A DNA stretch of 64,000 nucleotides from Neptunitalea lumnitzerae (GCF_027924185.1 NZ_BRVO01000001.1:1054001-1118000), one strand, 5' to 3'. Counted from the first letter of the stretch, positions 8,495 to 18,039 are shown. Notes: a model not told the origin generated them from the letters alone. Numbers and translations: made by a program.

Positions 8495-9424
8495 TTATGC
8501 AAAAATATGGCGCTCTATTAAATAGGTAAACAATACTTTATTAATATCGTTTTTAATATTAGCATCTACATACTTAATTCGGTACCTAGCACATTGTAGT
8601 TTTATTTCCTTAATATATGCTTCCATTTGTTGTTTGTATACGTCTCTTACATTTTCAGCGTACAGGTCTATAAAATCTCCTGTTTCAATATCTGTAAATC
8701 GTTTTGGTTTGTCGGTAAAATCAAACTCTTGCTCTGTGGCGGTATCTATGGTATGGAAAAGTATTACTTCGTGCTTATTGTATTTAAGGTGCTTTAAGGC
8801 TTCAAAAAGCGCCTCGTTGTCGGTTTCTGTCTGCAACATATCTGTAAAAAGTATAATCATACTTCTACGGTGTATTTTTTCAGCTATTTGATGCAGGTAG
8901 GTGTAAGTTTTAGTGGTTTTGTCTTGCTGCTGTTTAACGGTCATATTACTAAGGTAATGTAACAACATTTGGTGATGTCTTTCACTACCTTTTTCAGGCG
9001 CATAAAATTCATATTCATCAGAGTATACACTTAAACCAATAGCATCTCGTTGTCTTTTTAATAAATTCATTAAAGCTGCTGATGCCAATACGGAAAATCC
9101 AATTTTGTTCAAATTTTCAAAGGTATTGTTGCGTATAATGGGGTAATGCATTGAAGAAGAGTTGTCTATAATAATATGACATCTTAGGTTGGTTTCTTCT
9201 TCGTAGCGTTTGGTATACAGTTTATCTGTTTTTGCATATAATTTCCAGTCGATGTGCTTGGTGCTTTCGCCTTGGTTATAAATAGCATGTTCAGCAAATT
9301 CAGATGAAAAACCATGAAACGGGCTTTTGTGCATACCGCTTATAAACCCTTCTACTGCTTGGTTGGTAAGCAAATCTAGGTTTTTAAAAAGTTGAACATT
9401 CTGAAGTTCTTTTTGTATATCCAA
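8495..9424 (-). CDS. DUF58 / vWA-like domain protein
   Basis: 309 residues. The DUF58 signature is at about 33-75 (HGFSSEFAEH...DWKLYAKTDKLYTKRYEEE), followed by a von Willebrand A-like fold whose metal-ion site keeps DxSxS as Asp87, Ser89 and Ser91. Such proteins usually sit with a MoxR ATPase and act in protein-complex remodelling or envelope processes; no MoxR gene is present in this window, so it stands alone. No membrane segment. Confidence 0.9.
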   Translation of the reverse strand: MDIQKELQNVQLFKNLDLLTNQAVEGFISGMHKSPFHGFSSEFAEHAIYNQGESTKHIDWKLYAKTDKLYTKRYEEETNLRCHIIIDNSSSMHYPIIRNNTFENLNKIGFSVLASAALMNLLKRQRDAIGLSVYSDEYEFYAPEKGSERHHQMLLHYLSNMTVKQQQDKTTKTYTYLHQIAEKIHRRSMIILFTDMLQTETDNEALFEALKHLKYNKHEVILFHTIDTATEQEFDFTDKPKRFTDIETGDFIDLYAENVRDVYKQQMEAYIKEIKLQCARYRIKYVDANIKNDINKVLFTYLIERHIFA

Positions 9425-9480
9425 AGTAAGTATAGAATTAAAACCTTTATAAAAGGTTACAGTTGTTGCATCTAAAATAC

Positions 9481-9508
9481 AAAAGGTTTGGCATATGCCA
9501 AACCTTTT
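9481..9508 (-). terminator. Terminator of trxA
   Basis: A perfect palindrome AAAAGGTTTGGCAT/ATGCCAAACCTTTT, 27 bases past the trxA stop on the minus strand, between trxA and the DUF58 gene. Confidence 0.75.
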
Positions 9509-9535
9509 GTGTTTATAAGAATAATGTCTTACGTA

Positions 9536-9853
9536 TTATAATAAAGAATCTAATGCTTCTGCATAAGTATCTTTCGGAGCAACACCAACTTGTCTTCCAA
9601 CAACTTCTCCGTTTTGGAATACTAATACTGTTGGAATGTTACGCACTCCGTATTTTTCAGCAAATTCTTGATTTGCATCTACATCAACCTTACCAATTAC
9701 AGCTTTACCTGCATATTCTTCATTAAGTTGATCTATGATAGGAGCAACCATTCTACAAGGCCCACACCATGCAGCCCAAAAATCTACCATTACTGGCTTA
9801 TCACTTTTAAGTACTACTTCTTCAAACGTAGCGTCTGTTATTTCTAATGCCAT
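9536..9853 (-). CDS. trxA: Thioredoxin
   Basis: 105 residues, the usual length of a cytoplasmic thioredoxin. The active site is WCGPC with Cys30 and Cys33, the FWAAWCGPCR context is intact, and the cis-Pro segment RNIPTVLVF follows. No signal peptide, so it is the general cytoplasmic disulfide reductase, distinct from the secreted TlpA-like proteins at 49-55 kb. Confidence 0.97.
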   Translation of the reverse strand: MALEITDATFEEVVLKSDKPVMVDFWAAWCGPCRMVAPIIDQLNEEYAGKAVIGKVDVDANQEFAEKYGVRNIPTVLVFQNGEVVGRQVGVAPKDTYAEALDSLL

Positions 9854-10098
9854 GTTTTTTTGTTTTTAAATTTATATGCGAAATTAGTCAATATTTTTTC
9901 TGAACCTTACAATTCTAAAATAAGTTTTCCTTATTGTGTAATTAGTATTGTTAATAATTCATCTACAATATAGACATTTATTAAATACGATTACTGCTAT
10001 TGGCTATAACTAACATTGTTTTAACAAAGATTAGTAAAGCCTTAAAACCTGGTAGCGCTTAGCTGTTGTAACTTTACATCAAACAAAAAAAGAAAGTT

Positions 10099-10284
10099 AT
10101 GAATTCATTAGAGTTAAAAGGAAAATGGAACCAGGTAAAAGGAGATTTGAAAAAGAAATATGCTTCTTTAACAGACGATGATTTAAAGGCTGCGGAAGGA
10201 GAATATGACAAATTAGTTGGAATTTTACAAGAGAAAACTGGTAAAGGAAAGGAAGAAGTAGAGAAAGAATTACAATCTCTTTAA
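10099..10284 (+). CDS. CsbD family stress protein
   Basis: 61 residues, highly charged, with the CsbD pattern LKGKWNQVKGDLKKKYA near the N-terminus and LTDDDLKAAEGEYDKLVG after it. CsbD proteins are small general-stress proteins of unknown mechanism. A possible -7 box (TAACTTTA at 10071-10078) precedes it and a strong terminator follows; monocistronic. Confidence 0.9.
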   Translation: MNSLELKGKWNQVKGDLKKKYASLTDDDLKAAEGEYDKLVGILQEKTGKGKEEVEKELQSL

Positions 10285-10299
10285 GAGCCTGAATTAGAG

Positions 10300-10335
10300 A
10301 ATAACACAAAATAGATGAGTCTATTTTGTGTTATT
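10300..10335 (+). terminator. Terminator of CsbD gene
   Basis: A 15-bp perfect stem (AATAACACAAAATAG and complement) with a 6-base loop, then a T run, 16 bases after the CsbD stop. Confidence 0.9.
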
Positions 10336-10408
10336 TTTTTGTGTTAACTAAGAATAGGTTGTTAAATTTGAATTCAATTATTAAAAATTAAAAATTAAAA
10401 AATAGAAA

Positions 10409-11260
10409 ATGGAAGATAAAATTAACTCTTTAAGTGAATACTGGGATAAAGCTATAGCTGTTACGGTAGAATATGCTCCTAAAATAGCGGGTGCTTTAAT
10501 TTCTGCAGTGTTAACGTTAGTTATAGGTTTATGGATTATAAAAATTATAAACAGACTAGTTAAGAAAATATTTGAAAAGAGAGATGTGGATCTTTCTTTA
10601 AGAACATTCTTAGGGAATCTTATTAACTGGTCGTTAAAAATAATGCTCTTTATTGTAGTGGTAACACAATTGGGGGTTCAAACTTCTACTTTTGTAGCAA
10701 TTATTGGTGCGGCTGGTTTGGCTATTGGTTTAGCGCTTCAAGGTTCGTTATCTAATTTTGCAGGGGGAGTACTTATTTTAACCTTAAAGCCTTTTAAGGT
10801 TGGAGATTATATTTCTTCAAGTAGTGGAGTGTCTGGTACAGTAAAGTATATAGATATATTTAATACCAAATTAAACACCCCACAGAACCAATTAGTAGTA
10901 GTGCCTAACGGTGAGCTTTCTAATAGTAGTATTACTAATTATACAGAGCTGGGTACTAGAAGAACTTGGTTTGATATAGGAGTTTCTTATGATGCTGATT
11001 TACGCCAAACAAAAGAAATTTTAATGGGTGTAATTAAAGCAAATCAGCATGCAATGGACGATCCTGCGCCACAGGTGATAGTGACTGAACTAGGGGATAG
11101 TGCAGTAAACCTATCTGTTAGGGTTACCGCAACCACCGATGTGTTTTGGGATATGAGAGAGCAATTAATTATAGACTGTAAAGCAGCTCTTGATAATGCG
11201 GGTATTTCGATTCCCTTTCCTCAGAGGGATGTCCACTTCTTCGATGCATCCAAGAAATAA
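10409..11260 (+). CDS. mscS: Small-conductance mechanosensitive channel
   Basis: 283 residues, the size of E. coli MscS (286). Three N-terminal membrane helices (about 24-46, 67-90, 93-125) end in the pore helix with the AAGLAIGLALQGSLSNFAGG glycine/alanine pattern. The beta domain (VGDYI...GTV, VVVPNGELSNS) and the C-terminal alpha/beta domain follow. It forms a heptameric inner-membrane pore that opens on hypo-osmotic shock. Single gene with its own terminator. Confidence 0.95.
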   Translation: MEDKINSLSEYWDKAIAVTVEYAPKIAGALISAVLTLVIGLWIIKIINRLVKKIFEKRDVDLSLRTFLGNLINWSLKIMLFIVVVTQLGVQTSTFVAIIGAAGLAIGLALQGSLSNFAGGVLILTLKPFKVGDYISSSSGVSGTVKYIDIFNTKLNTPQNQLVVVPNGELSNSSITNYTELGTRRTWFDIGVSYDADLRQTKEILMGVIKANQHAMDDPAPQVIVTELGDSAVNLSVRVTATTDVFWDMREQLIIDCKAALDNAGISIPFPQRDVHFFDASKK

Positions 11261-11276
11261 AAAAACATTTAATGTT

Positions 11277-11317
11277 AAAAAGGGCCCTTTTAAATTTTAA
11301 AAGAGCCCTTTTTTTAT
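11277..11317 (+). terminator. Terminator of mscS
   Basis: AAAAGGGC-CTTTTAAA and TTTAAAAG-GCCCTTTT form a long stem with one mismatch, followed by a T run. Confidence 0.85.
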
Positions 11318-11711
11318 TTGTTAAAGTGTTGAATTTCAGTAATGAATTTAGAATGTTTTTAAATAATTACTTTGTATTTGTAATTATAAAACAAATATTT
11401 GCTTAGAGCTTTATTGTTTGAATTTAAAGCATTAACAAAATTTTATAGGTTCATGCCTGATTGTGATTACAAATCAATTGATTAATTAATTATATTTGTA
11501 AGAGAAGGCTTTATAAAGGTTAATATCTTTTAATGTTCTTCAGATCCTATACCTTTTTGATTATTAAGTAAGTAACCTCATTTTACTATGATTGCAGTGT
11601 TAAAATGAGATTAGGTGTTCTTTGTCTATTTGAAGAGGTTATAGTAGAATTGACACTTACAAGGGGGAGAGGGCTAAACAGTACAAAGTTTAAAATGATA
11701 GTGCAGATTAT
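11318..11711. other. 394-base intergenic stretch
   Basis: Between the mscS terminator and the GNAT-nitrilase gene. No open frame of coding appearance was seen on either strand. It contains a candidate -7 box near 11491; otherwise AT-rich sequence without recognisable structure. Confidence 0.5.
11491..11498 (+). promoter_or_regulatory. Candidate -7 box for GNAT-nitrilase gene
   Basis: TATATTTG is a perfect TAnnTTTG match, but no TTG lies at the usual distance upstream. If used, the transcript would have a leader of about 200 bases. Confidence 0.35.
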
Positions 11712-13241
11712 ATGCAGACCACAATACACAAGATTGATTTACGAAATTTATACCTAGACGATTTTAGGGCTTTAAGAGCATCTATGAGCAAGGCTTATAG
11801 TGCTACTTCAGATTTACTTTGGGAAGAGGATGAGATAGAAAAGCTGTTGACAGTTTTTCCTGAAGGACAATTGGTAATTTTAGCAGATGGGAAAGTAGTT
11901 GGTGCAGCACTTTCTATCATTGTGAATTTGCGCGATTTTAAAGCAAATCATACGTACCAAGAGATTACTGGAGATTCGTCTTTTAGTACACATAATGCAG
12001 AAGGGAATGTGCTATATGGGATAGAGGTATTTATTCATCCTGAGTATAGAGGCCTAAGATTGGGTAGAAGATTGTATGATGCTAGAAAAGAGCTTTGTGA
12101 AACGCTGAATTTAAAGTCTATAGTTTTTGCAGGGCGTATTCCTAATTACAATAAAGTATCTGACCAGTATACACCTAAAAAATATATTGAAATGGTACGT
12201 ATGAAGGAGTTGTATGACCCTGTGCTTACCTTTCAGTTAAATAACGACTTTCATGTTAAGAAAGTTATGAAAGGTTATTTAGAAGGCGATACCGCTTCTG
12301 AAGATTATGCCGTTTTAATGGAATGGAATAATATCTATTATGAAGAAAGTCCGAAACTGATTAATGCCAAAAAATCGATTGTAAGGTTAGGTTTAATTCA
12401 ATGGCAAATGCGTCCGTTAAATAACTTAGAAGCATTGTTTGATCAGGCTGAGTTTTTTATTGATGCAGTTTCTGGTTACGGAAGTGATTTTGCGTTGTTT
12501 CCGGAGTTGTTTACAGCACCTTTAATGGCGGATTATAATCACTTATCTGAGAGTGATGCTATTAGAGAGTTGGCTAAATATAGTGGTTCTCTTAGAGAGA
12601 AGTTTCAAGAGTTTGCCATTTCATATAACATTAATATAATTACAGGTAGTACCCCTCATATAGATGAAGATGGTAAGCTTTATAATATAGGTTTCTTGTG
12701 TAAGAGAGATGGTACTTCTGAAATGTATAAGAAGATACATATTACCCCAAATGAGGTGGCACATTGGGGAATGGTGGGAGGAGATACCATTCAAACTTTT
12801 AATACCGATTGTGGAAAAATAGGTATTATGATTTGTTATGATGTAGAGTTTCCTGAATTGTCTAGAATTATGGCAGACCAAGGTATGCAGTTGCTATTTG
12901 TGCCTTTTTTAACTGATACGCAAAATGGATATACCCGCGTAAGAAATTGTGCCCAAGCCAGAGCTATAGAGAACGAATGTTATGTGGCGGTTGCAGGTTG
13001 CGTAGGGAATTTGCCCAAGGTTAATAATATGGATATTCAATATGCACAGGCAGCGGTATTTACACCATCAGATTTTTCGTTCCCTACAAACGGTGTAAAA
13101 GCAGAGGCTACCCCAAATACCGAAATGACACTTATTGTAGATGTAGATATGGATTTACTAAAAGAACTACATGAGTTTGGAAGTGTGAAAATTTTGAAAG
13201 ATCGAAGAAATGACCTTTATGAAGTTAAATTAAAAAAATGA
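11712..13241 (+). CDS. GNAT acetyltransferase-nitrilase fusion
   Basis: 509 residues with two enzymes in one chain. Residues 1-215 are a GNAT N-acetyltransferase domain with the acetyl-CoA loop RGLRLGRRLY (113-122). Residues 224-509 are a carbon-nitrogen hydrolase with the complete catalytic triad: Glu265 in FPELF, Lys341 in YKKIH and Cys375 in MICYDVEFPE. Natural fusions of this type are known, but the substrate is not; an amide-bond transfer and cleavage pair acting on one small metabolite is reasonable inference. The gene is followed 46 bases later by a NUMOD4/HNH-type gene. Confidence 0.92.
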   Translation: MQTTIHKIDLRNLYLDDFRALRASMSKAYSATSDLLWEEDEIEKLLTVFPEGQLVILADGKVVGAALSIIVNLRDFKANHTYQEITGDSSFSTHNAEGNVLYGIEVFIHPEYRGLRLGRRLYDARKELCETLNLKSIVFAGRIPNYNKVSDQYTPKKYIEMVRMKELYDPVLTFQLNNDFHVKKVMKGYLEGDTASEDYAVLMEWNNIYYEESPKLINAKKSIVRLGLIQWQMRPLNNLEALFDQAEFFIDAVSGYGSDFALFPELFTAPLMADYNHLSESDAIRELAKYSGSLREKFQEFAISYNINIITGSTPHIDEDGKLYNIGFLCKRDGTSEMYKKIHITPNEVAHWGMVGGDTIQTFNTDCGKIGIMICYDVEFPELSRIMADQGMQLLFVPFLTDTQNGYTRVRNCAQARAIENECYVAVAGCVGNLPKVNNMDIQYAQAAVFTPSDFSFPTNGVKAEATPNTEMTLIVDVDMDLLKELHEFGSVKILKDRRNDLYEVKLKK

Positions 13242-13287
13242 GTATGAAATAAATCAAACAATTAATAATCCCCTAAACACAGTTAAA

Positions 13288-13848
13288 ATGAATTTGATTA
13301 ATCTAAGAAACGAGGAATGGAAGGAGTTCCGAAAGAAAAATTGGAAAGAAGGACAGGTTTTTAAGGTGTCTAATTACGGTAGAGTAATTGGTCCAAAGGA
13401 TTTTAAAGATCCTAAATTATTAAAAACATATCAGGTGTCTGGTTACGAATATTTTATGGCCAAGAAAGAGAATGATAAAAACGAATTGGTATATATTCAC
13501 AGAGCCGTTGCTGAACTTTTTTTGCAAAATGAAGAAGGTAAAAAGTTTGTTATTCATAACGACTTTGATAAGGTAAACAACCATGTTGATAACTTGGCAT
13601 GGGTAACTCGTTCAGAGTTAACCAAGCATAACATGAAGAATCCGTCGGTGATTGCTGGTAAAGAACGTAAAAAAACGCAGCCTAGTTTTAGTAAGTTAAC
13701 AGAAGCCAAGGTAAAACTTTTAAAACGTAAAATTAACGACCCCAATAGAAGAACCAGATTACGTATTTTAGCAAAACAGTTTGGTATTTCTGAAATGCAA
13801 TTGTATCGAATTAAATCTGGTGAAAACTGGAGTCATGTAGAGCCTTAA
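13288..13848 (+). CDS. NUMOD4/HNH-type DNA-binding protein
   Basis: 186 residues. N-terminal NUMOD4-like segment (about 8-50, with VSNYGRV at 28-34), an HNH_3-like core (His71, His90, Asp92, Asn98, Asn102 in the NNHVDNLAWVT context), and a C-terminal basic helix-turn-helix (about 137-182, LAKQFGISEMQLYRIKSG). This is the layout of homing endonucleases of phages and introns, yet here it stands in a chromosomal operon next to a metabolic enzyme with no intron or phage gene. It may be an active nuclease or a domesticated regulator; the HNH residues look mostly retained. Confidence 0.8.
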   Translation: MNLINLRNEEWKEFRKKNWKEGQVFKVSNYGRVIGPKDFKDPKLLKTYQVSGYEYFMAKKENDKNELVYIHRAVAELFLQNEEGKKFVIHNDFDKVNNHVDNLAWVTRSELTKHNMKNPSVIAGKERKKTQPSFSKLTEAKVKLLKRKINDPNRRTRLRILAKQFGISEMQLYRIKSGENWSHVEP

Positions 13849-13870
13849 ATATGAATACAATTACTTATAT

Positions 13871-13904
13871 AAAGCCTTTTAGTATGTTCTAAAGGGCTTT
13901 TTTT
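13871..13904 (+). terminator. Terminator after HNH-type gene
   Basis: AAAGCC-TTTAG / CTAAA-GGCTTT stem with a 6-base loop and a T run, 23 bases past the stop. Confidence 0.8.
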
Positions 13905-13950
13905 ATGCACACCTTGGTAGAAGGGTTACTTTTATTTGTACTTTTAAAGT

Positions 13951-16236
13951 ATGAAAGTCTTATCTCAAATTATTACAGCGGTTATAATTGTATTGGCAAT
14001 ATACCTTAGTTTTAGCGTCTTAATGCCCTCTAAAGATAGTCTGGCAAAAATTCCTAGAACAGAGTTTTCTACCAATAGAGCACTTGAGTATGTAAAGGCT
14101 ATCTCAGAAAAGCCTCATTATGTTGGAAGCGAAGCCCATGAAAGTGTAGTTGCCTATCTAGAGGAAGAGCTTAAATTAATGGGGTTGTCTCCAAAAATTC
14201 AAAAAGGATATACCGCAGGAGATTGGGCTAATTTAAGTAGAGCTACTAATATAATGGCACGTATTAAGGGGGCTGGAAATGGAAAGGCTTTGTTGTTATT
14301 ATCTCATTATGATAGTCATCCACATTCTTCTTACGGAGCTTCTGATGCAGCAAGTGGAGTAGCTACCATATTAGAAGGGGTGAGGGCTTATTTAGCACAA
14401 GGAAAAACGCCTAAGAATGATATTATTATTCTGTTTACAGACGCTGAAGAATTGGGTTTAAACGGAGCTCAATTGTTTGTTAATGAAAACAAATGGGTGA
14501 AAGATGTGGGACTTGTACTCAACTTTGAGGCAAGAGGTAGTGGTGGCCCCAGTTATTTGCTTATAGAAACAAATGCGGGTAATGAAGGTTTGGTGCATGA
14601 GTTTAAAGAGGCGAATCCAGAATTTCCTGTAGGTAATTCGTTTATGTATAGTATTTATAAGCTATTGCCTAATGATACAGATTTAACTGTTTTTAGAGAA
14701 GATGCAAATATTAATGGGTTTAATTTTGCTTTTATAGATGATCATTATGATTATCATTCGCAACTAGATACATATGATAGATTAGATAAGGAAACCTTAG
14801 CACATCAGGGAAGCTACTTAATGCCTTTAGTAGCATATTTTGCCAATGCAGATTTAACAAAGGTTGTAGCAGATGACGATGCGGTGTATTTTAATATGCC
14901 TCTTTTAAAATTTGTTAGCTATCCTTTTTCGTTTATTATACCTATGCTGGTGGTTGGTGCAGTACTTTTTGTATTAGTGTTATTACATGGTAAAAGAACA
15001 CGAAAATTAGCTTATAGAAAGGTTCTCCTGGGGCTAGTGCCGTTTCTATTGGTTTTATTAATTAACGGTGTATTAGGCTATTTTATGTGGCCCGTTCTAA
15101 AAGGAATGTATCCAGGTTATAATGATATGTTACATGGTTTTACCTATAATGGTCATTGGTATATAGTGGCAGCCACCCTATTTAGTTTAGGTAGTTGCTT
15201 TTTGGTATACAGAGCATTTCGTAAATTAGGAAGTGTGCACTTGTTTGTAGCTCCAATATTCTTTTGGTTGTTGCTATCAATTGCTTTAGGTATTCACTTA
15301 AAAGGAGGTGCATTTTTCATTATTCCATTTTACTTTAGTCTATTAATGTGGTATTTAAAAATTAGAGACAGAAAAGTAAGTGTGGTTTTATTAGCGCTAT
15401 TAACGGTTCCCGCGATTTTTATATTGGCTCCGTTTGTACAAATGTTTCCCGTGGGATTAGGGTTGAAAATGATGATTGCCACTACCTTGTTTGTAACATT
15501 AATTTTTGGTTTAATGTTACCTGTTTTTATGAGTTTTCAAAAGAAAAAATGGTTAGGGATAGTAACCTTAATTTTAGGGTTTGTTATTGTGGGTGTTGCT
15601 CATTTTAAAAGTGGTTTTACTAAAGAAACTCCTAAACCATCTAGTCTGGTTTATTGGTATGATGCTGATACCAAAAAGTCTTTTTGGGCTACGTATGATA
15701 AACATATGACTCCTTGGGTGAGCAACTATGTGAAAATAGGAAAAGATGCTTCAACGAATATTAAATATAACTTTAGCAGTAAATATGGTACAGAGCTACA
15801 GACGGTATCTGAAACTAAAGATAGGTTAATAGGTCAGGAAGCTGCTGTAACCAAATTAAGAGATACTGTTTACAATAATAGAAGACATTTGCAAGTACAA
15901 ATAACCCCTTCTAGATTACTTAATAGGGTTGAGGTTTTTTCTGAAAATATAAATTTACAAAAGGTAAAAGTGAATGGAGTAAAATTGGGTAGTGAGTTTT
16001 TATCTAAAAGAACAGCAAATTCAAAATTGATTACGCATTATATGAGTAATAATGATAGCACTATTTTAGAGGTAACTTTACCCGTGCAAGAGGTTTTTCA
16101 AATGACATTATTAGAAGAAGCTAATGACTTGCTTGCAACGCCAGCTTATAAGGTGCCAGAGAGACCTGAGAGTGAAATACCAATGCCTTTTGTGGTAAAT
16201 GATGCCACTATAATTAAAAAAAGTTATCAGTTTTGA
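13951..16236 (+). CDS. Membrane M28 family zinc metallopeptidase
   Basis: 761 residues. A signal-anchor helix (about 5-25) precedes an M28 domain (about 40-300) with the expected zinc ligands and catalytic acids: His119 and Asp121 in SHYDS, Asp132 in GASDAASG, Glu166-Glu167 in TDAEELG, Glu193 in NFEARG, and His269 in DYHSQLD. About eight membrane helices (325-565) and a C-terminal extracytoplasmic beta-rich domain (about 580-761) follow. This is the architecture of Fxna-like/ER aminopeptidase relatives in bacteria: an aminopeptidase in the periplasm tethered to the inner membrane. It overlaps the next gene. Confidence 0.9.
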   Translation: MKVLSQIITAVIIVLAIYLSFSVLMPSKDSLAKIPRTEFSTNRALEYVKAISEKPHYVGSEAHESVVAYLEEELKLMGLSPKIQKGYTAGDWANLSRATNIMARIKGAGNGKALLLLSHYDSHPHSSYGASDAASGVATILEGVRAYLAQGKTPKNDIIILFTDAEELGLNGAQLFVNENKWVKDVGLVLNFEARGSGGPSYLLIETNAGNEGLVHEFKEANPEFPVGNSFMYSIYKLLPNDTDLTVFREDANINGFNFAFIDDHYDYHSQLDTYDRLDKETLAHQGSYLMPLVAYFANADLTKVVADDDAVYFNMPLLKFVSYPFSFIIPMLVVGAVLFVLVLLHGKRTRKLAYRKVLLGLVPFLLVLLINGVLGYFMWPVLKGMYPGYNDMLHGFTYNGHWYIVAATLFSLGSCFLVYRAFRKLGSVHLFVAPIFFWLLLSIALGIHLKGGAFFIIPFYFSLLMWYLKIRDRKVSVVLLALLTVPAIFILAPFVQMFPVGLGLKMMIATTLFVTLIFGLMLPVFMSFQKKKWLGIVTLILGFVIVGVAHFKSGFTKETPKPSSLVYWYDADTKKSFWATYDKHMTPWVSNYVKIGKDASTNIKYNFSSKYGTELQTVSETKDRLIGQEAAVTKLRDTVYNNRRHLQVQITPSRLLNRVEVFSENINLQKVKVNGVKLGSEFLSKRTANSKLITHYMSNNDSTILEVTLPVQEVFQMTLLEEANDLLATPAYKVPERPESEIPMPFVVNDATIIKKSYQF

Positions 16237-17030
16237 AAATAGCAGTATTAGGATGTGGTTGGCTTGGCTTGCCATTAGCAGAGCGATTAATAGCGGAAGG
16301 GCATACGGTTAATGGGTCTACAACTACGGAGGCTAAAATGGAAATGTTACAGGAAAAGCAAATAACTCCTTTTCTATTAAGCTTGCAAGAGGATACCATT
16401 GAAGGAGATATAGAAGGACTGTTACACGATATAGAGGTTTTGATAGTTAATGTTCCTCCGGGTTTAAGGAAGAGTACCGCTACTAATTTTGTTGCTAAAA
16501 TAAAAGTGCTTATTAGTGCAATAGAGAAATCGGGGGTTCAAAAAGTGGTTTTTGTAAGTAGTACCTCTGTCTATGGAGCTAATCAGGGTGAGGTTACTGA
16601 AGATACCATTCCAGAACCTAATACTGAGTCGGGGAGACAATTGTTAGCAGTAGAGAATTTGCTAAATAATACGACTTCATTTAAAACAGCCATTATTCGT
16701 TTTGCAGGTTTAATTGGGCCAGATAGACACCCTATCAAATTTTTATCAGGTAAACGTGATTTAAAGAATGGAAAGGAGTTAATACACCTAATTCAGTTTG
16801 AAGATTGTATTAAATTGATTCTTAAAATTTTAAGAACAGATGAGTTTCCTTTTTTGTTAAATGCTGTATATCCTTCTAGCTTAACAAAGCAAGAATATTA
16901 CACTAAAATAGCTGAGGTTAAAAATGTGGAGTGTCCTTATTTCACTGATAATAAGTGGAATAGTGAGGTGAAGGTAGTTAGGTCTAAGTTTTCCCAATAT
17001 TCTGTTAACGTCTCTATTTTAAAATGTTAA
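16233..17030 (+). CDS. NAD(P)-binding epimerase-like protein (SDR family)
   Basis: 265 residues with an N-terminal Rossmann fold (CGWLGLPLAERL, glycines at 8, 12), VVFVSSTSVYG near 105-115 and a YeeZ-like overall pattern. The catalytic YxxxK of classical SDRs is not evident, so activity as a reductase is uncertain. It starts with TTG at 16233, overlapping the TGA of the M28 gene by 4 bases (TTGA), which supports this start and translational coupling. Confidence 0.85.
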   Translation: MKIAVLGCGWLGLPLAERLIAEGHTVNGSTTTEAKMEMLQEKQITPFLLSLQEDTIEGDIEGLLHDIEVLIVNVPPGLRKSTATNFVAKIKVLISAIEKSGVQKVVFVSSTSVYGANQGEVTEDTIPEPNTESGRQLLAVENLLNNTTSFKTAIIRFAGLIGPDRHPIKFLSGKRDLKNGKELIHLIQFEDCIKLILKILRTDEFPFLLNAVYPSSLTKQEYYTKIAEVKNVECPYFTDNKWNSEVKVVRSKFSQYSVNVSILKC

Positions 17031-17113
17031 AATACTTCATCGGTAGTTTTGTTTAACATAGTTAAATATAGGTTAAACACATTTTAAGCCTGTAAGGCAA
17101 TAACAAATGTGGT

Positions 17114-17121
17114 TATCTTTG
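17114..17121 (+). promoter_or_regulatory. Candidate -7 box for gene at 17135
   Basis: TATCTTTG is a perfect TAnnTTTG match 13 bases before the ATG; no clear TTG upstream. Confidence 0.4.
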
Positions 17122-17134
17122 AGAAAAAATTGCT

Positions 17135-17482
17135 ATGAAAACTAATTTATCTAACGAAGTAATACTTCAAGAAATGAGGCATTTGTTACATTATAGTTGT
17201 AACGATATGTCTTTGGAAAAACACCATTATGAAAGTCTTCACGTTGCTATCTTAAAAAAGCATTTTAAAGCGGAAGAAGTAAGAATAGATCATACAAATC
17301 AAGTAATTCACTTACACCTTAGTGTTGATGGGAGTACTGATTTTTTAGGTAGAAAAAGTTTGGTTGATGTAGAAATGAACTTTACTGATATTAATGAGTT
17401 TCTTCAAAATTGTTTAGAAGACTCAGATCAGAATATTATGTTCTATAAAAACATCTTAAACTTTTACAGTACTAAGAGATAA
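17135..17482 (+). CDS. Uncharacterised 115-residue protein
   Basis: Soluble protein, no signal peptide, rich in His (for example KHHYESLHV near 28-36). A beta-strand pair VRIDHTNQVIHLHLSVDG is followed by an acidic helical tail. I do not recognise a family. The next gene (17587) starts with the same MKTN residues and similar spacing but is otherwise unrelated by eye. Confidence 0.6.
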   Translation: MKTNLSNEVILQEMRHLLHYSCNDMSLEKHHYESLHVAILKKHFKAEEVRIDHTNQVIHLHLSVDGSTDFLGRKSLVDVEMNFTDINEFLQNCLEDSDQNIMFYKNILNFYSTKR

Positions 17483-17586
17483 AACTTTTATCTCTCTTTA
17501 GCTGTGTAATTTCTGTGGTTTGCTTACTCGTTAAGCAAGCTATTGCGTGAAATGTTTTGCTCTTAAATTAACTTAAAAATCTATAT

Positions 17587-18039
17587 ATGAAAACTAACGC
17601 CAACACTATTAACGCCCTTAACGATCTTCTTAAAAAATTAATGGAATCTGAGTACAATTATATGAATTGTGTGAATCAGGTTTTTCATAGAGGGGTAAGA
17701 AATTTTGTAGTTACTCAAACACAAACCAAGAATACTTTTGTACATCAATTGGCATTAGAAATTCAAAAGTTGGGAGGAGAAATTTATTTATTTGAAGCAG
17801 AAAGTGTAGTTCCTTTTTCTTTCTACGAAGATTTAAGAACTATCGACTTTTTGAAAATGCTTGATTTATGTGTAGCATCTGAGAAAGAGTTAATTGATTT
17901 TTATGACGCTATTTTAAATGAGCACGACTTGGAAGAAACAACAGCTTATTTGCTTACAAAACAAAAAACAGAGTTACTAACACTGCTTTCTGAAGAAAAA
18001 CTTAAACTTTTTAGAACTCACGAGCGTTTAGTTTCATAA
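17587..18039 (+). CDS. DUF2383/PA2169-like four-helix bundle protein
   Basis: 150 residues predicted as four helices, with the family-like start INALNDLLKKLMESEYNYMNCV and C-terminal helices EKELIDFYDAIL and TKQKTELLTLLSEE. The assignment rests on overall pattern rather than on catalytic residues. Such ferritin-like bundles are often stress-induced. Function unknown. Confidence 0.65.
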   Translation: MKTNANTINALNDLLKKLMESEYNYMNCVNQVFHRGVRNFVVTQTQTKNTFVHQLALEIQKLGGEIYLFEAESVVPFSFYEDLRTIDFLKMLDLCVASEKELIDFYDAILNEHDLEETTAYLLTKQKTELLTLLSEEKLKLFRTHERLVS

